A DNA stretch of 64,000 bases, from contig NZ_CP016282.1 of the NCBI RefSeq assembly GCF_001679725.1, positions 372,001-436,000 on the forward strand. The letters are read 5' to 3'. This document shows, in pieces, positions 54,042 through 62,525 of this stretch. The stretch is from Cryobacterium arcticum. GTDB taxonomy: Bacteria; Actinomycetota; Actinomycetes; Actinomycetales; Microbacteriaceae. The notes under the pieces are model-generated. The model was not told the origin of the DNA, ran no database searches, and saw only the letters and a program-made list of their open reading frames with translations. The position numbers and the translations under genes were made by a program. Position 1 is the stretch's first letter; each line of letters begins with the position of its first letter.

Positions 54042-54455
54042 ATGGCTGGTGGAGTAGCGCGGCGCGATCGATTCGAATTGCCCGACTCGGTGCGACGCTT
54101 TTTCGAGGGCGACTGGGACGCTGCCGCGATGCGCGTGGAGGAGTACCAGGAGGGCAGCACCCTCGTGGTGAAGGCCGAGATGCCGGGCATCGATCCGGAG
54201 AAGGACGTGGACATCACGGTGTCCGACGGGGTGCTGCACATCCAGGCAGAACGCCAGGAGACCACCGAGCACAAGGAGAAGGGCGGCTACCGCACCGAAT
54301 TCCGGTACGGCTCGTTCGCCCGCGATGTGCCGTTGCCCAGCGGGAGCAAGGACTCGGATGTCTCGGCGAGCTACCGCGACGGAGTGCTCGAGGTGCGGGT
54401 GCCCGTGGCCGAGCAGCCCGCCACCAAGGCGAAGATCCCGGTCACCCGCGGCTGA
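54042..54455 (+). CDS. Small heat-shock protein Hsp20
   Basis: A protein of 137 residues with an alpha-crystallin domain at about 30-125: MRVEEYQEGSTLVVKAEMPG at its start and the ASYRDGVLEVRVP block near its end, which is the conserved dimer/oligomer segment. It is an ATP-independent holdase in the cytoplasm. AAGGAG lies 8 nt before the ATG, and TACTGT at about 53999 is a possible -10. It converges on arsC. Confidence 0.9.
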   Translation: MAGGVARRDRFELPDSVRRFFEGDWDAAAMRVEEYQEGSTLVVKAEMPGIDPEKDVDITVSDGVLHIQAERQETTEHKEKGGYRTEFRYGSFARDVPLPSGSKDSDVSASYRDGVLEVRVPVAEQPATKAKIPVTRG

Positions 54456-54480
54456 CCGGTGGCAGCATGCCGGCGCTGGG

Positions 54481-54912
54481 TCAGACGGTGGCCGGGAGGA
54501 TCTCGGCGAGGAGCTTCTCGATGCGCGCCTTGATGTCGTCACGGATCGGGCGCACCGCGTCGATGCCCTGGCCGGCCGGGTCGGCCAGTTCCCAGTCCTC
54601 GTAGCGCTTGCCGGGGAAGATCGGGCAGGCGTCGCCGCAGCCCATTGTGATCACGACGTCGGAGTCCTTGACGGCCTCGACGGTGAGGATCTTCGGCACG
54701 TTGTCGGCGATGTCGATGCCATCCTCGGCCATGGCCGCGATGGCGACGGGGTTGATCTGATCCTTGGGCTCGGAGCCTGCGGAGAGCACCTCGACCTGAC
54801 CGTTGGAGAGCGCGGCCAGGTAGCCCGCGGCCATCTGGGAGCGGCCGGCGTTGTGCACGCAGACGAACAGGACCGTGGGCTTGGCGGCGGGCGTCGTGTC
54901 GGTGTCAGGCAT
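54481..54912 (-). CDS. arsC: Arsenate reductase, low-molecular-weight phosphatase type
   Basis: A reductase of 143 residues with an LMW-PTP fold. FVCVHNAGRSQMA holds the CX5R P-loop (about 18-24), and MGCGDACPIFPGKR (about 89-102) has the two further redox cysteines of the thioredoxin-coupled ArsC class. It reduces arsenate to arsenite for export by Acr3, encoded 154 bp upstream on the same strand. An ArsR-type site lies upstream of its start. GAAGGA precedes the ATG. Confidence 0.92.
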   Translation of the reverse strand: MPDTDTTPAAKPTVLFVCVHNAGRSQMAAGYLAALSNGQVEVLSAGSEPKDQINPVAIAAMAEDGIDIADNVPKILTVEAVKDSDVVITMGCGDACPIFPGKRYEDWELADPAGQGIDAVRPIRDDIKARIEKLLAEILPATV

Positions 54913-54937
54913 GGATGCGTCCTTCGCGTGGAGATTG

Positions 54938-54953
54938 ATCGATACCTGTCAAT
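54938..54953. promoter_or_regulatory. ArsR-type operator before arsC
   Basis: ATCGATACCTGTCAAT (reverse strand ATTGACAGGTATCGAT) matches the site at 56276-56291 at 13 of 16 positions. On the arsC strand it contains TTGACA, so operator and -35 overlap. Confidence 0.65.
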
Positions 54954-55066
54954 ATAGTGCGACGCGCACGCTGATCGGAATCGACGCTGGCGGCCACCGG
55001 CGTTTCCGGGGGATTTGTCACCGACCCGTCATTCGTCGTTCAGCTCCGGTTCATCCGCGCCGGGGG

Positions 55067-56215
55067 CTATGCGGGTCGGCGGCCCGGAGCCTGCGAGGAT
55101 GCGTCGAGCGCCAAGTCTGGCTCGTTCGGCAAGTTCTCGGAGCGTTCCAGTGTCATCGGGCCGAACAACCGGGGCCGCAACCACAGCGCCACGTAGACGA
55201 GGGCGACGAGCGCCGGCACCTCGATGAGCGGGCCGACGATGCCGGCCAGGGCCTGGCCGCTGGTGGCGCCGAAGGTGCCGATGGCCACGGCGATGGCCAG
55301 CTCGAAGTTGTTGCCCGCCGCCGTGAAGGCCAGCGTGGCGGTACGGGCATAGGGCAGGCCCACCAGGCGGCCGGTCAGCATCCCCGCCCCGAACATCAAC
55401 GCGAAGTAGACGAGCAGCGGCAGCGCGAAGCGCAGCACGTCGAGAGGCTGGTCGATGACTTGGCGGCCCTGCAGGGCGAAGAGCAGCACGATCGTGAACA
55501 GCAGGCCGTAGAGGGCGAACGGACCGACCCGGGGGAGGAATCGGCCCTCGTACCAGGCTCGGCCGCGGGTGGCTTCGCCGATGCGGCGGGAGAGGTAGCC
55601 GGCCACGAGCGGGATGCCGAGGAACACCAGAACGCTGGCGGTGATCGCCCCGACCGAGAACTCGGCGCTCGTGGTGGCCAGGCCGAGCCACGCGGGCAGC
55701 ACCTGCAGGTAGAACCAGCCGAGGGCGGCGAACGCGAGTACCTGGAAGACCGAGTTGACCGCCACCAGGAACGCGGCCGCCTCCCGGTCACCGCAGGCGA
55801 GGTCGTTCCAGATCAGCACCATGGCGATGCAGCGGGCCAGGCCCACGATGATCAGACCGGTGCGGTATTCGGGCAGGTCCGGCAGGAACACCCAGGCCAG
55901 GGCGAACATCAGCGCCGGACCGACCAGCCAGTTGAGCACGAGGGAAGAGACCAGCAGGCGACGGTCGCCGGCGACGGCGCGCGCATCCGAGTAACGCACC
56001 TTGGCCAGCACCGGGTACATCATCACCAGCAGGCCGACGGCGATCGGAACGCTCACGGAGCCGATGGAGAACGCGTGCAGCACGTCGCCCACGCCGGGTG
56101 CGACGACGGCGAGCAACAGCCCGACACCCATCGCGAGGAGGATCCAGACCGGCAACAGTCGGTCGGTGCTGCCGAGCCGCGCGGGGGCGGATACAGGCTG
56201 GTCGTCGGTGGTCAT
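55067..56215 (-). CDS. acr3: ACR3-family arsenite efflux transporter
   Basis: A membrane protein of 382 residues with about ten helices. FSIGSVSVPIAVGLLVMMYP, LNWLVGPALMFALAW and LARCIAMVLIWNDLACGD (the conserved Cys region) are characteristic of Acr3. It extrudes arsenite using the proton gradient. It is the first gene of the minus-strand ars unit (acr3, arsC) and diverges from arsR over a shared operator region. Confidence 0.94.
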   Translation of the reverse strand: MTTDDQPVSAPARLGSTDRLLPVWILLAMGVGLLLAVVAPGVGDVLHAFSIGSVSVPIAVGLLVMMYPVLAKVRYSDARAVAGDRRLLVSSLVLNWLVGPALMFALAWVFLPDLPEYRTGLIIVGLARCIAMVLIWNDLACGDREAAAFLVAVNSVFQVLAFAALGWFYLQVLPAWLGLATTSAEFSVGAITASVLVFLGIPLVAGYLSRRIGEATRGRAWYEGRFLPRVGPFALYGLLFTIVLLFALQGRQVIDQPLDVLRFALPLLVYFALMFGAGMLTGRLVGLPYARTATLAFTAAGNNFELAIAVAIGTFGATSGQALAGIVGPLIEVPALVALVYVALWLRPRLFGPMTLERSENLPNEPDLALDASSQAPGRRPA

Positions 56216-56275
56216 GGAGCCCCATCAGAATGCGCCGAGAAATAGATGAACGTCGATATTGAGTGTGTCGATCAC

Positions 56276-56291
56276 ATCGATCGGTGTCAAT
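56276..56291. promoter_or_regulatory. ArsR-type operator between acr3 and arsR
   Basis: ATCGATCGGTGTCAAT, the second copy of the ars motif (common pattern ATCGAT, variable, TGTCAAT). It lies 20 bp before the arsR start and 60 bp before acr3. Confidence 0.65.
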
Positions 56292-56311
56292 TCACGTGGC
56301 AGACTGGAGCC

Positions 56312-56680
56312 ATGGCGAACGTCAAACTTCTGCAGCACCCCGCGAACGCGGCCGTCGACGCCGACGCGGAATGCTGTGCGCCGCCGGTGCGCGAGGCGCT
56401 CGCCGCCGATGGCGCGGAGAAGCTGGCCAAGACCCTCAAGGCCATCGCGGATCCGGCCAGACTGCGACTGATCTCGATGGTGGCCTCGCACGACGACGCG
56501 GAGGCGTGCGTATGCGATCTCACCGAGCCGCTCGGCCTCAGCCAGCCCACGGTGTCGCACCATCTCAAGGTGCTGGTGGATGCGGGAATCCTGTCGCGCG
56601 ACAAGCGCGGCACCTGGGCGTACTACCGCCTGGTGCCCGGGGCGCTTGATGCCCTGGCGCACTCCGTCGTCACGGTCTGA
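56312..56680 (+). CDS. arsR: ArsR-family arsenic-responsive repressor
   Basis: A winged-HTH repressor of 122 residues. The HTH lies at about 60-95 (DLTEPLGLSQPTVSHHLKVL). Candidate arsenite ligands are the Cys pair in AECCAPP (about 20-21) and the cysteines in EACVCDL (about 66-68), an arrangement like the Corynebacterium-type ArsR rather than the classical single ELCVCDL site. CAGACT lies 6 nt before the ATG, so the mRNA may be leaderless. It represses itself and acr3/arsC through the sites at 54938 and 56276. Confidence 0.92.
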   Translation: MANVKLLQHPANAAVDADAECCAPPVREALAADGAEKLAKTLKAIADPARLRLISMVASHDDAEACVCDLTEPLGLSQPTVSHHLKVLVDAGILSRDKRGTWAYYRLVPGALDALAHSVVTV

Positions 56681-56718
56681 AGCCTTCCAGGCGTGCTGTG
56701 AGCGGGTGCCCCTAGGGT

Positions 56719-56724
56719 GGAGGC
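56719..56724 (+). promoter_or_regulatory. Leaderless-promoter spacer before the 62-residue protein gene
   Basis: The six-base spacer GGAGGC directly follows a TAGGGT box (56713-56718) and ends at the ATG at 56725. The spacer could also act as a very close ribosome site. Confidence 0.45.
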
Positions 56725-56913
56725 ATGGTTGCCGACGGATCTGCCCGCCCGCCCCGCTGGACGACGCTCGTCGGCTGGGTGTGGTCAGTGGTCGTCCTCG
56801 GCCTTGGCGTGTGGGTGAGTGTGGCGACGGGCGAGTGGATCGCTCTGCTCTGTGCGGCCGGCCTGGTGATCCTGCCGCTCGGCGGACTGGCCCTTCGCGC
56901 CCGACGGTCGTAA
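56725..56913 (+). CDS. Small two-helix membrane protein
   Basis: A protein of 62 residues with two hydrophobic segments (about 13-34 and 38-57) and a basic C-terminal end (RARRS), predicting both termini inside. It is not recognised as a known family. It is placed 44 bp after arsR on the same strand, but its own TAGGGT box suggests independent expression. Confidence 0.6.
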   Translation: MVADGSARPPRWTTLVGWVWSVVVLGLGVWVSVATGEWIALLCAAGLVILPLGGLALRARRS

Positions 56914-57306
56914 CGCTGCCCTGACCTCACGGCCGGCGGTCCTGTCGGTCGACGGTTGCTGCCGACTCGCACCGCGGGGTGACCGGTGACGCCGGTGGCG
57001 CGCCCGGATGCGTGCATATGCATGGATACACACGGGATACCCAGAAAAATGACGTAACGTCACTTTCTTGTACCCGGAGCCGAAGGCGTCGCCGTGGTGC
57101 TGGATCCGCCCTTCGGCGGGGTCGTCAGCGATCCTGCCCGTGCCCCGCTCTGCCGGGTGGTGCGCCGTGCCGTCATGCATCGTGCCGCCTGCGATTGAAC
57201 CCTGAAGGTTGTGTGGATCCACGTCCCGATCTTGCTCCGACAGAAAGTTCTGCCATGCCCATTTCTCCCCCGCAGACCCGAGCCCACCACCCCATCGGGG
57301 AGGCCC
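56914..57306. other. Gene-free region before the LytM peptidase gene
   Basis: No convincing gene was seen. The palindrome TGACGT-A-ACGTCA (57050-57062) and TGCATATGCA (57013-57022) are likely protein sites. The transcribed-looking part 57090-57200 can form a long GCCGAAGG/CCTTCGGC hairpin. It was considered as a riboswitch but no known class fits. Confidence 0.5.
57050..57062. promoter_or_regulatory. Perfect palindrome TGACGTAACGTCA
   Basis: Six-base arms around one central A, in an A/T-rich spot unlike the surrounding sequence, 245 bp before the LytM gene. The regulator is unknown. Confidence 0.45.
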
Positions 57307-58086
57307 ATGCGTAGGCGCACCGGATTCATCGCCCCGCCCGCCCGCCGCTCGGCATCCGCCGGCCGTGGAGTGACCGCCGTGACGGCCATGACCTTCGTCG
57401 CCCTGCTCACGACCATGGGCGCCCTGCCCGCCCAGGCCGCGTACGTCGACGCCGACGGTGTTCCGGCGCGCTCAGTGGGGTCGGCCGCTGCCGGTACCCG
57501 ACTCGCGGCCGAGCAGAGCGTCACGGTGACCGCCCAGGCGCCCATCGCCGTCGAGGTCGACACGTACTCTGCCGAGGTGCCGCCGCCGCCCGTGGTGGTC
57601 GCCCCCGCGGCCGCGGCCGCGCCCACCCCGGTGGCGGCGCCCGCTTCCGTCTCCGCCGATGTGGTCTGGCCGTTCCCCGGCGTCACCCGCATCTCCGACG
57701 GCTACGGCCCACGCAGCGCGCCCTGCAGCGGATGCTCGACCTTCCACGACGGCCTCGACATGAACCCCGGCGAGGGAACCCCGATCGGCTCCATCGCCGC
57801 CGGCGTCGTGAGCTCGGTTACCCCCTACGACGACGGCGGCTTGGGCGTGCACGTAATGGTCGATCACGTCGTGGACGGCCAGAACGTCACCAGCACCTAC
57901 GGGCACATGCAGGCCGGCTCCGCCGCCGTGAGCGAGGGACAGTCCGTCTCGGCCGGTCAGCGGCTGGGCAACGTGGGGAGCACCGGCCAGAGCACCGGTC
58001 CGCACATGCACCTGGAGTTGCACCTCGACGGTGTCACCGCGATCGACCCCTACGCCTGGTTGGTCCAGCACGCGGGGCCGATGTAG
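57307..58086 (+). CDS. Secreted M23 (LytM-type) peptidoglycan peptidase
   Basis: A protein of 259 residues. A signal or anchor segment at about 20-44 (AVTAMTFVALLTTMGALPAQ) is followed by a Val/Ala/Pro-rich linker and the M23 domain at about 140-255. Zinc ligands are the His and Asp of FHDGLDMNPGEG and the His of HMHLEL near the end, with GHM before it. It cleaves peptide bridges in the cell wall. GGGGAGG precedes the ATG at 57307. It has a long 5' region. Confidence 0.9.
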   Translation: MRRRTGFIAPPARRSASAGRGVTAVTAMTFVALLTTMGALPAQAAYVDADGVPARSVGSAAAGTRLAAEQSVTVTAQAPIAVEVDTYSAEVPPPPVVVAPAAAAAPTPVAAPASVSADVVWPFPGVTRISDGYGPRSAPCSGCSTFHDGLDMNPGEGTPIGSIAAGVVSSVTPYDDGGLGVHVMVDHVVDGQNVTSTYGHMQAGSAAVSEGQSVSAGQRLGNVGSTGQSTGPHMHLELHLDGVTAIDPYAWLVQHAGPM

Positions 58087-58112
58087 CCGTTCGGCGCAGC
58101 CCGGCCGCCGCC

Positions 58113-58481
58113 TCAGGCGGTGGGCGGCGGAACCTGGAAGTACAGGTGGGCGTGCAGACGGCATCCGTCGTTGAAGGCCGCCCCGCAGCTCGGGCAACCC
58201 GAGACCGACCGGTACTCGTCGATCGCGAGCGCGTGCCCGCAGGCGCCGCAGAGGATCGCCCGCTCCGACCACTGCTCGGGCGCCCACCGCTCGAGCGGAT
58301 GCGTTTCGGCGTCGGCATGGCACTGGAAGCAGGGGTAGAAGCGTTCGCAGCAGCGGAACTCGATCGCCACGATGTCGGTGGGCCCGTTGTAGTGCACGCA
58401 CCGGGTGGCGTCGTCGACCACGGCGCCGTACACGTGCGGACGCTCCATGCGCTGGTCTCCGGCCCGCTCATCGTGCCGCAT
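58113..58481 (-). CDS. CHY-type zinc finger protein
   Basis: A protein of 122 residues. The CHY zinc finger reads CVHYNGPTDIVAIEF, then RCCERFYPCFQCH, ILCGACGH and GCPSCG, giving four or more Cys/His metal sites. Bacterial members are small and of unknown function; the domain also occurs in RCHY1 ubiquitin ligases and Hot13. The ATG at 58481 has GAAGGAG 5 nt ahead. It converges on the LytM gene. Confidence 0.88.
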   Translation of the reverse strand: MRHDERAGDQRMERPHVYGAVVDDATRCVHYNGPTDIVAIEFRCCERFYPCFQCHADAETHPLERWAPEQWSERAILCGACGHALAIDEYRSVSGCPSCGAAFNDGCRLHAHLYFQVPPPTA

Positions 58482-58603
58482 GGGTTCTCCTTCGGGGACC
58501 GGGGTGTCCACATAACTGCCAATGCGCACACGTGCACCCGGCGTACCGGGACCATGTGTCCGCACCGGCAACAGTAGCCGAGCCGGATGCGCTGCGGGGC
58601 CGG

Positions 58604-59506
58604 TTACTCGCCGGTGTCGGTTCCGGTGTCGCCGGTCGCGGTGGCCTGCTCCATGACGAAGGCCTCGAAGGCCGCGGCGTCGTCGAGCGCACCGGTGTAC
58701 TGCACACCCTGCACGAGCACGGTCGGCGTGCCGGCCACGTTCTTCACGTCGGTGTTGGGCAGCGGGCCGGCCAGGGCGCGGTCGGTGGCGTCGCCCACCC
58801 AGGAGCCGAACTCCTGGTCGGTGATGCAGCTGGACACAGAGGCGTCGGTGACGCCGGCCTTTTCGACCAGGCTCACCAATTCGGCATTGGTGAGGCCGTC
58901 GGTGCCCTCGGTGGGCTGGTTCGCGAACAGTGCGGCGTTCACGTCGACGAAACTGTCCGGCTGGTAGTTCGCCACGCAAGCCGCGGCGTTGGCCGAGCGG
59001 GTGGAGTACTTGGTGCCGTTCGAGGACTGGTCGAGAATCGAGATCGGGTGCGTCTCGAGCGTGATGTTGCCTGCTGTGAGCCAGCTGCTCAGCTGGGCGC
59101 CGTTGGTGGTCTCGAACTGACCGCAGTACGGGCACAGGTAGTCCAGGTAGACCGTGATGTTCACCGTGCTGGTGAGCGCGCTCACGTCGGTGGGTGTGGG
59201 GTCGGCATCCGCCGCGGTGGCAGCGGTCGGCACGGCGGTGATGCTCGTGCCGTCACCCTGCATCAGCACGCCGTCGCTGGCCATGTTCAACGGGCCGGGA
59301 GACGGCGGCTTGACGCTGCCCACCACGACCATCGCCACGATGGCGGCCACGGCGATCAGCCCCACCCCGATGCCGCCACGCCAGTACCAGCGCCGGCGGG
59401 CGTCGCGCTTCTTCTGCTCCTCGCGCATCAGGCGGGCGCTCTCGCGTGCCACCTCGCGTCGATCCTTCTTAGGTGGGAGCGGCTGACCGGGGGTTCTAGC
59501 GTTCAT
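58604..59506 (-). CDS. Membrane-anchored DsbA-type thioredoxin-fold protein
   Basis: A protein of 300 residues with a basic cytoplasmic N-terminus, one helix at about 45-66 (GGIGVGLIAVAAIVAMVVVG) and an extracytoplasmic thioredoxin_4 domain with the redox motif CPYC (about 124-127) in YLDYLCPYCGQFE. The cis-Pro is in AGTPTVLVQG. Two more cysteines (about 177 and 221) may form a structural bond. It is a thiol oxidase or isomerase for exported proteins. Confidence 0.9.
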   Translation of the reverse strand: MNARTPGQPLPPKKDRREVARESARLMREEQKKRDARRRWYWRGGIGVGLIAVAAIVAMVVVGSVKPPSPGPLNMASDGVLMQGDGTSITAVPTAATAADADPTPTDVSALTSTVNITVYLDYLCPYCGQFETTNGAQLSSWLTAGNITLETHPISILDQSSNGTKYSTRSANAAACVANYQPDSFVDVNAALFANQPTEGTDGLTNAELVSLVEKAGVTDASVSSCITDQEFGSWVGDATDRALAGPLPNTDVKNVAGTPTVLVQGVQYTGALDDAAAFEAFVMEQATATGDTGTDTGE

Positions 59507-59706
59507 TGACTGTGTGCCGTTTCGTCGGGAGTGATTCGAGCCCGACGCTAGCGACCGCGCCTATGAAGTCGATTGCCGGGTGCTGTGAGGCTGCTGGGAA
59601 GAGTAAGAACGGCAGGGCTGCCGTGCCGTTTGCCCGGGACGAGCCTATTCGCACTCCGGGGGCGGCCGGACCGCCATCGGGCCGGTCCGGCCGCCCCCGT
59701 ACGGGC

Positions 59707-61032
59707 CTAGAACCAGGTGCTCAGGTGCGGCGCGTAGGCAGAATGCAGCGCCGTGTCCAGCCGGATGGCGGCATCCGGGGTGCGCTCGGTGATGCGGCCG
59801 GCGCGAGCGAGGTCGACCGCGCTCGTGCCGCCCAGGTACAGCGAGGCGAGGTCGGCCGTGGAGAGCGACACCTCCACGGTGCCCTCGGGTGCCGTGCTGT
59901 CGGTGAGCGGATGCGCCTGCCCCGACCCGTCGGCCGCCACCGTGAGCAGGAACCGGCCGGTGGCGAAGCCGAGGTCGTCGGTGACGTCGAGCAGGTAGTG
60001 GCCGGGGGCCGTGTACCGGCGTGCGGCCAGGGCGGCCGGCACGTCGAGGATTCGCAGCCAGAGGTGGTCGCGCTCGCCGGTCTTGCGCACGGCGCGGTGG
60101 TCGGCCACCTGCCAGGCCACGGGCTCGGAGACGCTGCGGAGCGGCGCGGCGATCTCGTCGACCATGTCCATCTCGATCAGGAAGCGCCAGAGCGCCGCAT
60201 AGGCGTCGTCGGTGGCGGCGACGAGGTCGACCAGGGTGAGCTTGCCGGGGTGGCTGACGTTCTGCAGGGCGATCTCGTAGAGCGCGAAGCCGGCCATGGC
60301 GCCGTCGGCGTCGTCGTAGCGCACTGCGCGGATGCCGCGCTTGTGTGCCTCCGGCTCGTTGGGGAGCAGGCCCAGGGTGCGCTTCCACCAGATCTCGCGG
60401 CGGTCGACCTCGCCGGGGGAGCGGTCGCGGGTGCGTTCGAACACGGCGGGGCCGTCGGTCAGGAGCGACTCTGGGCTGACGAACTGCACCCGGCCGGTCG
60501 GGGTGGGGCCGGTCCAGCGCGCCCGGGCGGTGTCGACGCTGTAGGTGGACTGCCGCGCGGACGGACCGAAGCCGTACCGGCCGTAGATGGTGGCCTCCGA
60601 CACGGTGAGCATCGCCATCGGCAGCCCAAGGCGCACGGCCGTGCGCAGTTCCGCCGTGAGCATGGCCCGCGCGATGCCCTGGCGCCGGTGGGTGGGCGAG
60701 ACCGTCACCGAGCTGATCGCGTAGGTGCCCACGGCGGCGCCGCCGGGCACGGTGAGGTCCATCTGCCAGGACCGCACCGTGGCGACCGGGGTGTCGGGGT
60801 CGGCCTGGGAGGCATCCCAGACGCCGGTGACCCGGTCGGTGGCGATGTCTTCGACCTGCACCTCGAGGGTGCTCTCCGAGGGGGTGATCTCGTGGAAGCC
60901 GCGGGCATCCGCCAGCAACCAGCGCTTGAGGCCCGCCTCGTCGGCGGCGTCGAGCACGGCCAGGCGGAGGCCCTGCTCCTGCAGGGTGGCGGCGGAATCG
61001 GGGTCGATGGGCACAGACGTGTAGGCATTCAC
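59707..61032 (-). CDS. Eis-like GNAT N-acetyltransferase
   Basis: A protein of 441 residues with the three-part Eis architecture: an N-terminal GNAT domain (acetyl-CoA loop VSPTHRRQGIARAML, about 111-125), a second degenerate GNAT domain and a C-terminal sterol-carrier-like domain. The C-terminal carboxylate (STWF end) serves as catalytic base in this family. Eis enzymes acetylate amines, including aminoglycosides in mycobacteria; the substrate here is unknown. The GTG at 61032 follows TAGGCT by 6 nt (leaderless). Confidence 0.88.
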   Translation of the reverse strand: MNAYTSVPIDPDSAATLQEQGLRLAVLDAADEAGLKRWLLADARGFHEITPSESTLEVQVEDIATDRVTGVWDASQADPDTPVATVRSWQMDLTVPGGAAVGTYAISSVTVSPTHRRQGIARAMLTAELRTAVRLGLPMAMLTVSEATIYGRYGFGPSARQSTYSVDTARARWTGPTPTGRVQFVSPESLLTDGPAVFERTRDRSPGEVDRREIWWKRTLGLLPNEPEAHKRGIRAVRYDDADGAMAGFALYEIALQNVSHPGKLTLVDLVAATDDAYAALWRFLIEMDMVDEIAAPLRSVSEPVAWQVADHRAVRKTGERDHLWLRILDVPAALAARRYTAPGHYLLDVTDDLGFATGRFLLTVAADGSGQAHPLTDSTAPEGTVEVSLSTADLASLYLGGTSAVDLARAGRITERTPDAAIRLDTALHSAYAPHLSTWF

Positions 61033-61149
61033 GATTCAAGCCTAGTCAGGCCCCCCAAGCCCTGCCTGGGTGTTCCGGACCGGCCAGGACGGCCGTGCTT
61101 GACAGCCGGGCCGGGCGGCGGTCAGGCTGGCGGGGGAGAGGCTTCGACG

Positions 61150-62253
61150 ATGACACGCACGCGGCTGGTGATAGCGCCGGACTCCTTCAAGGGCACTGCC
61201 GGCGCCGCCGAGGCGGCGCGGGCGCTCGCCGCGGGCTGGTCCTCGGTGCGGCCGGACGACGAGCTGGTGCTGCTGCCCATGGCCGACGGTGGGGAGGGCA
61301 CCCTCGACGCCTTCGAACTGGCCGTGCCCGGTGCCCGACGGATGCCCGTGACCGTTCCCGGCCCCGACGACCGGCCGGTTGCGGCCTCCTGGCTGCTGCT
61401 GCCGGACGGCACCGGTGTGGTGGAGCTGGCCTGCACCAGCGGCATCACCCTGCTCGATCCGCTGCGTCCACTCGACGCCCACTCGGCAGGCTTCGGCACA
61501 GCCCTCGCGGCCGCCCTGGCGCACGGCGTCTCCCGGCTCTACCTGGCGCTCGGCGGCAGCTCCTCCACCGACGGGGGAGCCGGGGCGCTCACGGCGCTGG
61601 GTGCGGTGTTCCTCGACGCCGCGGGGAAGCCGATCCGGCCCGGCGGCCGCGGCTTGGTCGACCTGGCCGCCGTCGACCTGAGCGGGCTGCCCGCCCTGCC
61701 GCCGGGTGGCGCAGTGATCCTCAGCGATGTCACCAACCCGCTACTGGGGCCGGCGGGCGCGGCGGCGGTGTTCGGTCCGCAGAAGGGGGCGGATGCGGCG
61801 GAGATCGGCCGGCTCGACGCCGGACTGGCCCGATTGGCGGCGCTGCTGCCCGTGGACCCGCAGACGCCGGGGGCGGGCGCGGCCGGGGGGACCGCGTTCG
61901 GTCTGCTGGCCTGGGGCGCCCACCTCGAGGCGGGCTCGGCCGCGGTGGGCCAGGCGCTCGGGGTGCCGGCGGCGGTGGGCGCCGCATCCGTCGTCATCAC
62001 CGGCGAGGGACGCTACGACAGGCAGTCCGCTGCCGGCAAGGTGCCGTCGTATCTGGCCGGGCTCGCGGCGGCCGCCGGTGCCCCGGCACTGCTCGTGGCC
62101 GGCGCCATCGATGCCGGGGCCCTGGCGGCCGCCGCCGAGCCGTTCGCCCAGGCCGTGGCGCTCACCGACCTCGCCGGCGGAACCGCGGCAGCCCTGGCCG
62201 ATCCGCTGGTGTGGCTCGAGGCGGCCGGGGCCCGGTTGGCGGGCAGGTTCTGA
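61150..62253 (+). CDS. Glycerate kinase
   Basis: A class I glycerate kinase (GK-I, GarK/GlxK type) of 367 residues that phosphorylates D-glycerate. VIAPDSFKGT at the N-terminus, LPMADGGEGTLDA, LALGGSSSTDGGAGAL and VITGEGRYDRQSAAGKVP are family signatures. GGAGAGG precedes the ATG at 61150; the frame is open for 1.6 kb upstream, but that part is antisense to the acetyltransferase gene. No glyoxylate or garD-type genes lie beside it. Confidence 0.92.
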   Translation: MTRTRLVIAPDSFKGTAGAAEAARALAAGWSSVRPDDELVLLPMADGGEGTLDAFELAVPGARRMPVTVPGPDDRPVAASWLLLPDGTGVVELACTSGITLLDPLRPLDAHSAGFGTALAAALAHGVSRLYLALGGSSSTDGGAGALTALGAVFLDAAGKPIRPGGRGLVDLAAVDLSGLPALPPGGAVILSDVTNPLLGPAGAAAVFGPQKGADAAEIGRLDAGLARLAALLPVDPQTPGAGAAGGTAFGLLAWGAHLEAGSAAVGQALGVPAAVGAASVVITGEGRYDRQSAAGKVPSYLAGLAAAAGAPALLVAGAIDAGALAAAAEPFAQAVALTDLAGGTAAALADPLVWLEAAGARLAGRF

Positions 62254-62331
62254 GGTTCTCCGCCCCGTCGATCGGCACCCTGCGGGTGCGACCTTGGCGT
62301 GTGGCCTGCAACGGTCTGGAACACGCGGTGC

Positions 62332-62442
62332 GCTCGCAGCGTGCATTAGTGCTCGCAGCGTGCGTCAACGCTCGTAGCGTGCGTTAGTGCGCGACATATC
62401 GCACGCCGTGAGCACTTTCACACGCTGCGAGCACTTTCGCGT
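62332..62442. repeat. Palindromic 19-bp-period repeat array, copy 2
   Basis: Three direct 19-bp units (62332-62350, 62351-62369, 62370-62388; GCTCGCAGCGTGCGTTAGT), a 16-bp spacer and two inverted units (62405-62423, 62424-62442; GCTGCGAGCACTTTCGCGT). It has the same order, period and core as 18701-18837. It lies between the convergent glycerate kinase and xylulokinase genes. Confidence 0.85.
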
Positions 62443-62491
62443 GCCGCGTGCCGCGTGCCGCGTGCCGCGTGCCGCGTGCCGCGAGCCGCGA
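62443..62491. repeat. Heptamer tandem repeat GCCGCGT
   Basis: Five exact GCCGCGT units and two GCCGCGA units (49 bp) directly continue the palindromic array. A likely slippage-prone tract. Confidence 0.85.
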
Positions 62492-62525
62492 CCCGGGCAC
62501 GCGCACCGACCGCGCCCGGCCCGGG

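Noticed and set aside
57062..57306. c-di-AMP (ydaO) riboswitch before the LytM gene
   Set aside because: The conserved ydaO core segments seen in actinobacterial rpf leaders could not be found; only generic hairpins are visible.
59506..62253. A 915-codon plus-strand open frame ending in glycerate kinase
   Set aside because: The first 548 codons run antisense to the Eis-like acetyltransferase and have no family features; the ATG at 61150 has a good ribosome site.
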